This document shows positions 1 through 6,714 of a stretch of 10,072 bases of DNA, piece after piece. The number at the start of each line of letters is the position of its first letter. The first letter of the stretch is position 1. The position numbers were made by a program, and so were the translations under genes. The stretch comes from Betaproteobacteria bacterium (GTDB lineage: Bacteria; Pseudomonadota; Gammaproteobacteria; Burkholderiales; Casimicrobiaceae): positions 1 to 10,072 of the forward strand of contig VBCL01000191.1 of NCBI GenBank assembly GCA_005888865.1, written 5' to 3'. A model generated the notes under the pieces. That model searched no databases. It saw only the letters and a list, made by a program, of their open reading frames with translations, and was not told the DNA's origin.

Positions 1-733
1 GATCGGCGAACCGGCCCTGCGTCGTGATCGTGTAAACGAGATCCTGGTTCTGATCGACCGGAGATTGTCCGACCTTGCCGGCGGCGAACTGTGCGTTCTG
101 CTCGTTGAGCGCGCCGATCACGTCGGCCACCGACAGCTTCAGTTGGGCGAGGCGGTCGGGCTTGAGCCAGACGCGCATGGCGTAGTCGTGCGCGCCGAAG
201 ATCTGGACGTTGGTGGTCCCCGGCAGGCGCTTCAACTGGTCGAGCACGTTCAGCGTCACATAGTTCGACGTGAACAGGTCGTCGAAGCGGCCATCGGGCG
301 AGTAGAACGCGAGCACCTGCAGAAACGACGAGCTGCCACGCTCGACGGTCACGCCCTGGCGTCGGACCTCTTCGGGCAGCCGCGGCTCGACCTGCTTGAC
401 GCGGTTGTTGACATTGACCGCGGCGATATCGATGTTGGTGCCGATGTCGAACGTGACCTGGATCTGCACGGTGCCGTTGGAGGCCGAGTTGGAGCTCATG
501 TAGATCATGTTCGGCACGCCGTTGATCGCGTTCTCGATCGGCGAGGCGACAGTCTCTTCCAGCGTCAGCGCCGAAGCGCCCGGATACACTGCCTGCACGG
601 TGACCACCGGCGGTGCGATTTCGGGGTATTGTGCGATCGGCAGCGAGCGGATCGAGGCCAGCCCCGCGAGGACGATGAAGGTCGAGATGACCGCCGCGAA
701 AAGGGGCCGGTCGATGAAAAACCGCGAGAACAT
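1..733 (-). CDS. RND multidrug efflux pump, inner-membrane permease (HAE1/AcrB-MexB type), N-terminal part
   Basis: This is the proton-driven inner-membrane component of a tripartite efflux pump that exports drugs and other hydrophobic compounds. The ATG is at 733-731, and about 244 codons are visible before the gene leaves the left edge of the window. The protein begins MFSRFFIDRPLFAAVIS, the characteristic amphipathic start of HAE1 RND pumps. The first membrane helix follows (about residues 9-28), then LPIAQYPEIAPPVV and the PN1 porter subdomain with YPGAS, ESPIENAINGV-like (here ASPIENAINGV) and NNRVKQVEPRLPEEVRRQGV. These match AcrB/MexB/TtgB residue for residue over long runs. A ribosome site AGGGAG at 746-741 lies 7 nt from the start. 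The adaptor gene ends only 18 nt upstream, so the two are cotranscribed. The Asp/Lys proton-relay residues lie outside the window. The family is certain; the substrate range cannot be seen. Confidence 0.95.
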   Translation of the reverse strand, partial: MFSRFFIDRPLFAAVISTFIVLAGLASIRSLPIAQYPEIAPPVVTVQAVYPGASALTLEETVASPIENAINGVPNMIYMSSNSASNGTVQIQVTFDIGTNIDIAAVNVNNRVKQVEPRLPEEVRRQGVTVERGSSSFLQVLAFYSPDGRFDDLFTSNYVTLNVLDQLKRLPGTTNVQIFGAHDYAMRVWLKPDRLAQLKLSVADVIGALNEQNAQFAAGKVGQSPVDQNQDLVYTITTQGRFAD

Positions 734-751
734 GGAGGCTCTCCCTGGCGC

Positions 752-1978
752 TTATTTCTTGCCGGCGGGCGCCGGCTGCGTCGGCTTCTCGCCGCTTGGG
801 CCGCCCTGACCGGCTGCGGGCGGTGCGCTCGCGAGCTTGATCGGGGCGCCCGGTTGCAGGCGGGCCATGCCGTTGACGATCACGTTGTCGCCGGGCTTGA
901 GCCCGGATTCGATGACGAACTGGTTACCACTGTCGCCGTCGATCCAGTCGCCTACCACGACGGGCCGCGGCTGCGCGATGTCCTTGCCGTCCTTGTCCTT
1001 CCCGGTCACGTAGACGAACTTGCCTTGCGGCCCGTCCAGGAGCGCCACCTGCGGCACCGCGAGCGCATCCTTGCGCTCCGCCCCGCGCAGCAAGACGCGG
1101 ACGAATTGCCCCGGCTTGAGCGCCGCGTCACGGTTTTCGACCTCCGCGCGCATCTCGTATGTGCCGGTGGTCGTGCTCACGCGCGTGTCGGAGAAATTAA
1201 TGCGGCCGCGCCGCGGGAAGGTCGAGCCGTCGGAGAGCTTGATCGTCACGTCGTAGGCGTTGTCCTTGGGCAAGGCCAGCTGGCCGCCCGCGACTGCCCG
1301 AGTCAGGCGAAGCTGTTCGTTTTCGGAGACGCTGAATCCCACCCAGAGCGGATCGGTCTGGGAGATCGTGGTCAGTAATGTGTCGTTGGCCGTGGCGAGG
1401 CTGCCCTCGGACTTTTGCGCCCGGCTCGACAGACCCGAAATCGGCGCGACGACCTTGGTGTAGCCCCAGTTGAGCTTGAGCTCGTCGAGCTTGGCGCGGG
1501 CGGATTGCACCGCGGCGGCAGCGAAATCGGCGTTCGACGCAGCGTCGTCAGCCTCCTTCTGACCGATGGCCTTGCGCTCGGCCAATGGGGCAAGCCGTGC
1601 GCGTTCGCGATCGGCCTGCGCCTTCTGCGCCTGCGCCCTGACCAGCTCGGCCTCCGCCTGTGCGACCTGTGCCGCGTACGGCTTGGGGTCGATGATGAAC
1701 AATGGCTGGCCGGCTTTCACCGGAGAGCCTTCGGTGTAGAGACGCTTCTCGATGATCCCCGTGACCCGCGCGCGCACTTCGACATCCTTCGAGCCGAGGG
1801 TCTGACCGACGTATTCGAACGCGACGGGGAAATTGTGCGGCGCAACCGCCATCGTCGTGACTTCGGCAGGTGGGAATCCGCCGAAGCCCGCCTTGGACTG
1901 GGATTGGCCGCAGCCAGCGAGGACAGCGGTTGCCAAGGCAGCCGCGACGTAGCCGCAAACGCGAAATGCGGGGTTCAT
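752..1978 (-). CDS. RND efflux periplasmic adaptor lipoprotein (AcrA/MexA/TtgA type)
   Basis: This is the membrane fusion protein that links the RND pump to an outer-membrane channel. I start it at the ATG at 1978-1976 (408 aa) because AGGAG at 1989-1985 sits 6 nt upstream and because the first 23 residues form a lipoprotein signal: MNPAFR, a hydrophobic stretch, then the lipobox LAGC with Cys23 as lipidation site. The in-frame ATG at 2053 would run through the operator and is rejected. Domains in order are a first lipoyl half-motif (about 70-100, VRARVTGIIEKRLYTEGSPV and FIIDP), an Ala/Gln-rich coiled-coil hairpin (about 103-165), a second lipoyl half (YTKVVAPISGLSSR), a beta-barrel and a membrane-proximal domain (VPQVALLDGPQGKFVYV). 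The C-terminus is a Pro/Gly/Lys-rich tail ending KK. The gene is the first of the efflux operon and is divergent from the TetR gene, which probably represses it. No outer-membrane channel gene is visible in the window; it may lie beyond the left edge. Confidence 0.95.
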   Translation of the reverse strand: MNPAFRVCGYVAAALATAVLAGCGQSQSKAGFGGFPPAEVTTMAVAPHNFPVAFEYVGQTLGSKDVEVRARVTGIIEKRLYTEGSPVKAGQPLFIIDPKPYAAQVAQAEAELVRAQAQKAQADRERARLAPLAERKAIGQKEADDAASNADFAAAAVQSARAKLDELKLNWGYTKVVAPISGLSSRAQKSEGSLATANDTLLTTISQTDPLWVGFSVSENEQLRLTRAVAGGQLALPKDNAYDVTIKLSDGSTFPRRGRINFSDTRVSTTTGTYEMRAEVENRDAALKPGQFVRVLLRGAERKDALAVPQVALLDGPQGKFVYVTGKDKDGKDIAQPRPVVVGDWIDGDSGNQFVIESGLKPGDNVIVNGMARLQPGAPIKLASAPPAAGQGGPSGEKPTQPAPAGKK

Positions 1979-2036
1979 GGTGAACTCCTGAACGAACGTA
2001 TTAGGATTAGCGGGATTTAACTTGCGAACAGCGGCG

Positions 2037-2066
2037 ATATTACATACAATCACGTATGTTTGTAAA
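2037..2066 (-). promoter_or_regulatory. Probable efflux-operon promoter, minus strand
   Basis: Read on the minus strand, TTTACA (2066-2061, five of six to the -35 consensus) is followed after 18 nt by TAATAT (2042-2037, four of six to the -10 consensus). This predicts a transcript start near 2030 and a leader of about 50 nt before the adaptor ATG at 1978. The palindromic operator occupies the same bases, so a bound repressor would exclude RNA polymerase. The boxes are read by eye and no start site has been mapped. Confidence 0.5.
2040..2065. promoter_or_regulatory. Palindromic TetR-family operator between the efflux operon and its regulator
   Basis: Half-sites TTACATACA (2040-2048) and TGTTTGTAA (2057-2065) form an inverted repeat that matches at 8 of 9 arm positions around an 8-nt centre. 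The arrangement and the ACATACA/TGTnTGTAA sequence resemble the operators known for AcrR and TtgR, as remembered from the literature. It lies between divergent genes, one of which encodes an AcrR/TtgR-type repressor, and it covers the -35 to -10 region of the efflux promoter. A further half-site-like CGTTTGTAA lies at 2099-2107. I infer that the TetR protein represses its neighbour and possibly itself here. Confidence 0.7.
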
Positions 2067-2126
2067 CCCCTTTGACCTAAGGGCTATTCTTAATGATCGT
2101 TTGTAAGGCTGCCTCCGACTAAGTTC

Positions 2127-2804
2127 ATGGCCCGCAAGACGAAAATGCAAGCCGCGGTCACCCGCGAACAACTCCTTGATGCCGCCGAACGGGTTTTCCG
2201 CGAGCAAGGCGTCGCCCACACCTCTCTCACCGAGGTCGCGGCCTCGGCGGGAGTGACGCGGGGTGCGGTCTATTGGCACTTCAGGGACAAGGCGGACCTC
2301 TTCGCGGCCATGTGCGAACGCGCCACCCTCCCGCTCGACTCTCTCATCTCGGAGGCCGGCGGCACAACTCACGCCGATCCGCTCGGCGCTTTGCGCGCAT
2401 TGAGCGTCGCGGCGTTGAAACGGCTCGCGACCGATCCCCGGGCACAAGCGGTCTTCGAGGTCATCTTTCTCAAGACCGAGCTTACCGGCGATCTGGCGCC
2501 CATCGCCGGAAGGCGCGAGCGCGAGCGCTGCGACTGCCTGGTCCATGTCGAGCGGCTGATTCAGCAGGCGGTCGACGCCGGGCAACTGCCGGTCGATACG
2601 GACACCGCGCTTGCCACCCGGCTCATGCATGCCTACGTGGCGGGAATCATGCGCGAATGGGTGCTCGACAAAGGTGCCTACGACCTGGCGGCTTGCGCGC
2701 CGCATTTCATCGAGACTATCGTCGCGGGACTCCTCGCCAGCCCGCCGCGTCGCGTCGAGCGCATTCGCCCGCGCGTGCGACCGCGCGCGGCATCGGCGGC
2801 TTGA
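2127..2804 (+). CDS. TetR-family transcriptional repressor of the efflux operon (AcrR/TtgR type)
   Basis: This is a 225-aa DNA-binding repressor. The N-terminal TetR domain covers about residues 10-60 (VTREQLLDAAERVFREQGV). Its helix-turn-helix is TSLTEVAASAGVTRGAVYWHF (about 32-52), almost the AcrR/TtgR consensus, followed by RDKADLFAAMCERATLPLD. The remainder fits the TetR_C_2 (AcrR-like) ligand-binding domain, with DPRAQAVFEVIFLKTELT and a final helix at HFIETIVAGLL. An Arg/Pro-rich tail (about 208-225) extends slightly beyond the usual length of about 210 aa. Family members bind varied hydrophobic drugs and then leave their operator. The start at 2127 has no good Shine-Dalgarno sequence; AAGG at 2105-2108 is too far away. 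The promoter must lie within 2060-2110, where only a weak TATTCT (2085-2090) is visible. The divergent arrangement with the efflux genes and the shared palindrome support a role as local repressor. Confidence 0.93.
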   Translation: MARKTKMQAAVTREQLLDAAERVFREQGVAHTSLTEVAASAGVTRGAVYWHFRDKADLFAAMCERATLPLDSLISEAGGTTHADPLGALRALSVAALKRLATDPRAQAVFEVIFLKTELTGDLAPIAGRRERERCDCLVHVERLIQQAVDAGQLPVDTDTALATRLMHAYVAGIMREWVLDKGAYDLAACAPHFIETIVAGLLASPPRRVERIRPRVRPRAASAA

Positions 2805-2830
2805 GCGCGGCCCCTTCGCACGCTGCGTTG

Positions 2831-2839
2831 TGCTTTAAT
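2831..2839 (+). promoter_or_regulatory. Possible extended -10 box upstream of the M24 gene
   Basis: TGCTTTAAT at 2831-2839 matches the extended -10 form TGnTATAAT with one mismatch. It sits in the 42-nt gap between the TetR gene and the GTG at 2847. No convincing -35 is visible 16-18 nt upstream, which is tolerable for extended -10 promoters. Transcription would begin at about 2845-2848, close to that GTG, giving an almost leaderless message or a start further inside. Read by eye only. Confidence 0.35.
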
Positions 2840-2846
2840 CCTCTCG

Positions 2847-4226
2847 GTGCGCTGGCTCCGGCTCGCGGCACGCCGAGGTGACTCCGCTCGACCGCTCTAC
2901 CCAGCCACGATCACGAAAGCTGCAGCGAAGAAAAAAGCCGGCGAGCCCAGAATCGTTCGCCCGGACGACGTCGATCCAAACCACCGCTGGGACCGGCCGC
3001 TGCAATCGCCGGGTCACACCCAGGTCGACTTCGAGGAACGGGTCAATTTCCGCCGGCTCCACGACTACCGGCTTGCACGCACGCGCGCGGCGCTGGCTCA
3101 CTCGGGACTCGGCGCGCTGCTCTGCTTCGACCAGCACAACATTCGCTACATCACCAGCACCGTGATCGGCGAATGGGCGCGCGACAAGCTCACCCGCTAC
3201 GCACTTCTCACCGGCAACGGCGACCCGTATATCTGGGATTTCGGCTCGGCGGCGAAACACCACCGGCTGCACGCGCCCTGGCTGCACCACGACCACTGCC
3301 GCGCGGGACTGCTGGGCCTGCGCGGCGCGGTGGGCGGCGACGGCGTGCTCTTCCGCGACGCCGCGCGCGAGATCAAGGCGCTCCTCGACGCGGAAGGGGT
3401 TGGCAACATGCCGGTGGGTCTCGACGTCGTCGAGCCGCCGATGCTGTTCGAACTGCAGAAGCTCGGGATCGAGATCCGCGACGGCCAGCAGACGCTGCTC
3501 GAGGCGCGCGAAGTCAAGAACGTCGACGAGCTGACACTGCTCAACATGGCCGCGGCGATGGTCGACGGCGTGTATCAGAATATCGCCGAGGCGCTCAAGC
3601 CCGGCGTGAAGGAGTCCGAGATCGTCGCACTCGCGACCGGACGCCTGTACGAGATGGGCAGCGACTGCGTCGAGAGCATCAACTCGATCTCCGGCGAGCG
3701 CTGCAACCCCCACCCGCACAACTTCACCGACCGTCTGATCCGACCGGGCGACCAGGCTTTCTTCGACGTCATCCAGTCGTTCATGGGCTATCGAACCTGC
3801 TACTACCGGACCTTCAATGTCGGCATGGCCACCTCGGCGCAGCGCGACGCGTACCGCAAAGCGCGCGAGTGGATGGATCGCGCGATCGATCTGCTCAAGC
3901 CGGGGGTAACGAGCGACCGCATCGCCCGCGCCTTCCCCAAGGCGGAAGAAATCGGCTTCGCCAGCGAGATGGAAGCTTTCGGCTTGAACTTCTGCCACGG
4001 TCTGGGACTCGGACTGCACGAGCGACCGCTGGTCTCGCGGCTGAACTCGCTCAAGGAACCGATCGAGCTCAAAGCCGGAATGGTCTTTGCAGTCGAGACG
4101 TACTGCCCGGCCAAGGACGGCATTTCGGCGGCGCGCATCGAAGAGGAGGTGATTTTGACGCCGAGCGGGCCCAAGGTGATCTCGCTCTTTCCGGCGCAGG
4201 AGCTGCCGATCGCAAACCCATACTGA
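2847..4226 (+). CDS. M24-family (creatinase/aminopeptidase P fold) hydrolase with an altered metal site
   Basis: The protein is 459 aa from the GTG at 2847. It has a Creatinase_N domain (about 70-215, including FDQHNIRYITS and IWDFGSAAKHH) and a pita-bread catalytic domain (about 222-450). Against the five metal ligands of M24 peptidases it has Asp307 (FFDVIQ), His384 (FCHGLGLGLHERP), Glu417 (MVFAVETYC) and Glu432 (ARIEEEV). The second Asp is replaced by Cys318 in GYRTCYYRTF, where typical members have GYxxDITRTF. His391 aligns with the conserved substrate-site His. Members include Xaa-Pro peptidases, creatinase and the DMSP lyase DddP; which reaction this one performs is unknown. The start is uncertain: GTG 2847 is the first start codon after the in-frame TGA at 2802-2804 and lacks a ribosome site, and the conserved part begins only near residue 34. 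No signal peptide is seen, so it is probably cytoplasmic. It leads a coupled cluster with an NTF2-like protein, a dehydrogenase and a Bug protein. Confidence 0.88.
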   Translation: MRWLRLAARRGDSARPLYPATITKAAAKKKAGEPRIVRPDDVDPNHRWDRPLQSPGHTQVDFEERVNFRRLHDYRLARTRAALAHSGLGALLCFDQHNIRYITSTVIGEWARDKLTRYALLTGNGDPYIWDFGSAAKHHRLHAPWLHHDHCRAGLLGLRGAVGGDGVLFRDAAREIKALLDAEGVGNMPVGLDVVEPPMLFELQKLGIEIRDGQQTLLEAREVKNVDELTLLNMAAAMVDGVYQNIAEALKPGVKESEIVALATGRLYEMGSDCVESINSISGERCNPHPHNFTDRLIRPGDQAFFDVIQSFMGYRTCYYRTFNVGMATSAQRDAYRKAREWMDRAIDLLKPGVTSDRIARAFPKAEEIGFASEMEAFGLNFCHGLGLGLHERPLVSRLNSLKEPIELKAGMVFAVETYCPAKDGISAARIEEEVILTPSGPKVISLFPAQELPIANPY

Positions 4227-4235
4227 GGAGAGCCC

Positions 4236-4625
4236 ATGCCCGCACACACACCCGAGGAAATCGACTCGCTGTTCGCGCAAGCTCTCAACGCCGGGAACGT
4301 CGACGCACTCGTGGCCCTGTATGAACCGCAGGCGTCGCTGATGCCCTCACCTGGCACGCTCGTCGCCGGGACCGCTGCGATTCGCGAGGCGCTTGCCGCT
4401 TTCGTCGCGGGCAAGCCGGCGATGCAGATTGCGCCGCGTCTGGTATCGCAGTCAGGGGATCTGGCGGTCGTGACGGCGAAATGGCAATTGGCGATGACGG
4501 GTCAAGACGGCAAGCCCGCGCAGATGCAGGGCCAAAGCGTCGAGGTCGTGCGCCGCCAGTCCGACGGGCGTTGGCTCTTCGTGATTGACCTGCCGTTCGG
4601 CGTCGAGGCGGGTGCCAAGGCGTGA
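4236..4625 (+). CDS. Small NTF2-like (SnoaL/DUF4440, SgcJ/EcaC-like) protein
   Basis: This is a 129-aa single-domain protein with the cone-fold pattern of NTF2-like proteins: an N-terminal helix with EEIDSLFAQALNAGNVDALVALYEP, then MPSPGTLVAGTAAIREALAAF, then strands ending GRWLFVIDLPFG. Trp113 and Asp118 in WLFVID fall where DUF4440/SnoaL proteins usually have WxixxD. Such domains serve as isomerases, cyclases, hydratases or plain ligand-binding subunits, so no reaction can be named. The start is secure: GAGGAG at 4225-4230 overlaps the stop of the M24 gene and lies 5 nt before the ATG at 4236, which implies translational coupling. Its stop overlaps the next gene's start by four bases. No signal peptide is present, so it is probably cytoplasmic. 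Confidence 0.87.
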   Translation: MPAHTPEEIDSLFAQALNAGNVDALVALYEPQASLMPSPGTLVAGTAAIREALAAFVAGKPAMQIAPRLVSQSGDLAVVTAKWQLAMTGQDGKPAQMQGQSVEVVRRQSDGRWLFVIDLPFGVEAGAKA

Positions 4626-5548
4626 GCTCCGGTGCGCGCGTCGGGTGGATCGGTATCGGCCGCATGGGCTACGCGATGGCCGAGCGGCTGGCCAAGTCCG
4701 GCGCCGACCTGACCGTCTGGAACCGCACGCGCTCCAAGGCCGAGCCGCTCGCCGCGCGCGGCGCGAAGGTTGCGGCGTCGCTGCCCGAGCTCGCCGGCTG
4801 CGAGATCGTGTTCTGCATGGTGTCGACCTGGGACGACGTGAAAGACGTCATCGACGGTCCTGGGGGTCTCCTTTCGGACGAGTCACGGGCGCCGAAGCTC
4901 CTGATCGAGTGCTCGTCGATCTCGCTCGAAGGCTCCGCGGAGTTGCGTGCGCTTCTGGCGAAGCGGGGCGTGAAGCTCCTCGCCGCACCCGTGTCGGGCA
5001 ATGCCAAGGTGATCAAGGCCGGCCGGCTTTCGTTCGTCTGCTCGGGTCCTAAGGACGCGTACGACAAGGCGCTGCCCTATCTCAAGATGATCGCTCCCGC
5101 CGCGAGCTACGTCGGCGAAGGCGAGCTCTCGCGCATCGTCAAGATCTGCCATAACGTATTTCTTGGCGTGGTCACGCAGTCGCTCGCCGAAATCACGGTG
5201 CTGGCGCAAAAGGCCGGCGTGCCGCGCCACGCCTTCCTCGACTTCATCAATCAGAGCGTGATGGGCTCGATCTTCTCGCGCTACAAGACGCCCGCGTTCG
5301 TCAATCTGGATTTCACGGTCACCTTTACGCCGCAGCTGTTGCGCAAGGATCTCGACCTGGGCCTGGATGCCGCGCGGCGTTACGAAGTGCCCATGCCGCT
5401 CGCCTCGCTAACACGCGATGTCGTGCAGACGCTGATCGGGCACGGGATGAGCGAGCAGGACTTCGCGCAGTTGCTGCTGTTGCAGGCGGAGGCGTCCGGA
5501 ATGAAGCTCGCGCCGGAGAACGTGCCGATCAGTGACGGGTTGAGTTGA
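4622..5548 (+). CDS. NAD(P)-dependent beta-hydroxyacid dehydrogenase (3-hydroxyisobutyrate dehydrogenase family)
   Basis: This 308-aa enzyme belongs to the family that interconverts beta-hydroxyacids and semialdehydes. Its parts are a Rossmann glycine motif GWIGIGRMG (8-16), a cofactor-selecting loop TVWNRTRSKAEPL (31-43) whose NRT suggests NADP(H), ECSSIS (96-101, usually DxSTIS), substrate motif APVSGNAKVIKAGRLSFVCSG (about 122-142), and KICHN with the catalytic Lys174 and Asn178 of the KxxxN motif. The C-terminal helical domain carries LLRKDLDLGLDAARRYEVPMP, the usual KDLxLxL segment. Asn127 replaces the second Gly of the common SGG. The GTG start at 4622 overlaps the preceding TGA (GTGA), so translation is coupled to the NTF2-like gene. 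It probably oxidises or reduces an intermediate produced by the neighbouring enzymes. Substrate could be 3-hydroxyisobutyrate, tartronate semialdehyde or something else; the sequence does not decide. Confidence 0.93.
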   Translation: MSSGARVGWIGIGRMGYAMAERLAKSGADLTVWNRTRSKAEPLAARGAKVAASLPELAGCEIVFCMVSTWDDVKDVIDGPGGLLSDESRAPKLLIECSSISLEGSAELRALLAKRGVKLLAAPVSGNAKVIKAGRLSFVCSGPKDAYDKALPYLKMIAPAASYVGEGELSRIVKICHNVFLGVVTQSLAEITVLAQKAGVPRHAFLDFINQSVMGSIFSRYKTPAFVNLDFTVTFTPQLLRKDLDLGLDAARRYEVPMPLASLTRDVVQTLIGHGMSEQDFAQLLLLQAEASGMKLAPENVPISDGLS

Positions 5549-5602
5549 ACGGGTGAGGTTTCGTCGCGGGACGTGGGACGCATCGATTGGAGGAAACCAA
5601 CA

Positions 5603-6562
5603 ATGAAACTGGGACGATGGACCGCGCTATTGATGATGCTGTGCATTCCCGCCGCATTCGGACAGGGGTATCCGAACAGGCCCGTGCGTGTCGTGGTGCC
5701 GTTCACCGCGGGCAGCGCGACCGACATCCTGGCGCGGACCTTCGGCCAGAAGCTCTCCGAAATGTGGAAGCAGCCGGTCGTGGTCGAGAATCATCCCGGC
5801 GCGGGCGGCACGATTGGCGCAGGGCTGGTGGCGAAATCCGCGCCCGACGGCCACACGCTCCTCGTCACCTCGGCGGCGCAGGCGTACAACCCGTCGATCT
5901 ATGCCAGCCTGCCCTACGACACGAGCAAGGACTTCATCGACGTCGTCCCGCTCGGGGGACAGCCGAACGTGCTGGTGGTCGCGCCCGCCGCCGGATTCAA
6001 GAACGTCGCTGACCTGATCGCGCAGGCGAAGCAGAAGCCGGGACAACTCAATTTCGGCTCGGCGGGGCAGGGCAGTGGCACGCACATCAACGGCGAGAAA
6101 TTCAAGCTCGCCGCCGGCATCGACGTCGTGCACATTCCCTACAAGGGCACGCCCGAAGCGCTGAGCGACACCATTGCCGGCCGCATCACCTATTTCTTTT
6201 CGCCGATCTCGGCCGCATTGCCGTTCGTGCGCGACGGCAAGCTGACGGCGCTGGCCGTGAGCACGGCCAAACGATCGAGCGTGCTGCCCAACGTGCCGAC
6301 GATCGCCGAAGCCGGCTTGCCGGGATTCGACTACTCGCTTTGGGTGGGATTGTTCGCGCCCGCAGGAACGCCTGCGGAGACCGTCGACAAGATCGCTCGC
6401 GACGTCCGTACGGTCGCACAGTCGCCGGAGATCAAGGAACGTTTCGCGACTCTCGGCGCCGAGCCGATGCCGATGACGCCTGCGGAGTTCAAGCACTTCG
6501 TCGAGAGCGAGATTGCCGACTCGGCGAAAGTCATCAAGGCGGCGGGAATCAAGGCGCAGTAA
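5603..6562 (+). CDS. Bug-type (TctC family) periplasmic solute-binding protein
   Basis: This is a 319-aa periplasmic receptor of the tripartite tricarboxylate transporter class, which binds carboxylates, amino acids and similar ligands. The ATG at 5603 is chosen over one 30 nt upstream because GGAGG (5589-5593) lies 9 nt before it and because residues 1-20 (MKLGRWTALLMMLCIPAAFG) form a signal peptide. Bug landmarks follow: YPNRPVRVVVPFTAGSATDILAR (23-45, the ligand-binding loop with Asp41), NHPGAGGTIGAGLVAKSAPDGHTLL, LNFGSAGQGSGTHI (149-162, second ligand loop), and VPTIAEAGLPGFDYSLWVGLFAP. Length is normal. No TctA or TctB membrane gene is in the window, so it is an orphan receptor here, as is common for Bug proteins. 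It lies 54 nt after the dehydrogenase and is probably in the same transcript, which suggests it captures the substrate of that pathway. Confidence 0.95.
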   Translation: MKLGRWTALLMMLCIPAAFGQGYPNRPVRVVVPFTAGSATDILARTFGQKLSEMWKQPVVVENHPGAGGTIGAGLVAKSAPDGHTLLVTSAAQAYNPSIYASLPYDTSKDFIDVVPLGGQPNVLVVAPAAGFKNVADLIAQAKQKPGQLNFGSAGQGSGTHINGEKFKLAAGIDVVHIPYKGTPEALSDTIAGRITYFFSPISAALPFVRDGKLTALAVSTAKRSSVLPNVPTIAEAGLPGFDYSLWVGLFAPAGTPAETVDKIARDVRTVAQSPEIKERFATLGAEPMPMTPAEFKHFVESEIADSAKVIKAAGIKAQ

Positions 6563-6585
6563 CGGCGCGAGCCCGCAGCAAGGGC

Positions 6586-6608
6586 CCCCGCGCACAAAGT
6601 GCGCGGGG
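6586..6608 (+). terminator. Strong GC hairpin after the Bug gene, probable terminator or 3' end
   Basis: Arms CCCCGCGCAC (6586-6595) and GTGCGCGGGG (6599-6608) pair perfectly over 10 bp around a 3-nt AAA loop, starting 24 nt after the stop codon. No run of T follows (next bases ATCGCGCG), so it is not a classical intrinsic terminator. It could still slow polymerase, work with Rho or protect the 3' end of the transcript. Its position between two transcription units fits a boundary. Confidence 0.5.
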
Positions 6609-6696
6609 ATCGCGCGAGGCGAGTCGACGTTGCGGCCGACACGCGACCTAACGTAATGTCCTGGCCGTGCAAGGAGGTCGCGGCCCGTGACAACTT

Positions 6697-6714
6697 TGCG
6701 GTAAGCTTGCCGCA
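6697..6714. promoter_or_regulatory. 18-bp near-palindrome upstream of the ABC binding-protein gene
   Basis: TGCGGTAAGCTTGCCGCA reads as itself on the other strand except for one mismatched pair (T6702 and G6709). It lies 51 nt before the ATG at 6766, within the 203-nt gap that must contain the promoter of the ABC operon. A dimeric regulator could bind here, but no regulator gene stands beside it. The only promoter-like pair I find is weak: TTGCGG 6630-6635 and TAATGT 6654-6659, 18 nt apart. The function is a guess. Confidence 0.25.

Noticed and set aside
65..1378. Long plus-strand open frame opposite the efflux genes (437 codons)
   Set aside because: It spans two confidently identified minus-strand efflux genes, has an Arg/His/Asp-rich composition typical of antisense frames in GC-rich DNA, and shows no recognisable domain.
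1979..2053. Longer adaptor protein starting at the ATG at 2053
   Set aside because: It would place the operator and promoter inside the coding region and bury the lipoprotein signal 25 residues in. The ATG at 1978 has a good ribosome site.
2847..4226. Naming the M24 protein as the DMSP lyase DddP or as creatinase
   Set aside because: It shares the fold and some motif layout with both, but DddP keeps the Asp that is Cys here and creatinase differs at other ligand positions. The substrate cannot be assigned from sequence alone.
2835..4280. Minus-strand open frame of 481 codons opposite the M24 gene
   Set aside because: The plus strand encodes a recognisable M24 enzyme with catalytic motifs. 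The opposite frame is low-information, rich in Arg, Val, Asp and Leu, with no motif or ribosome site.
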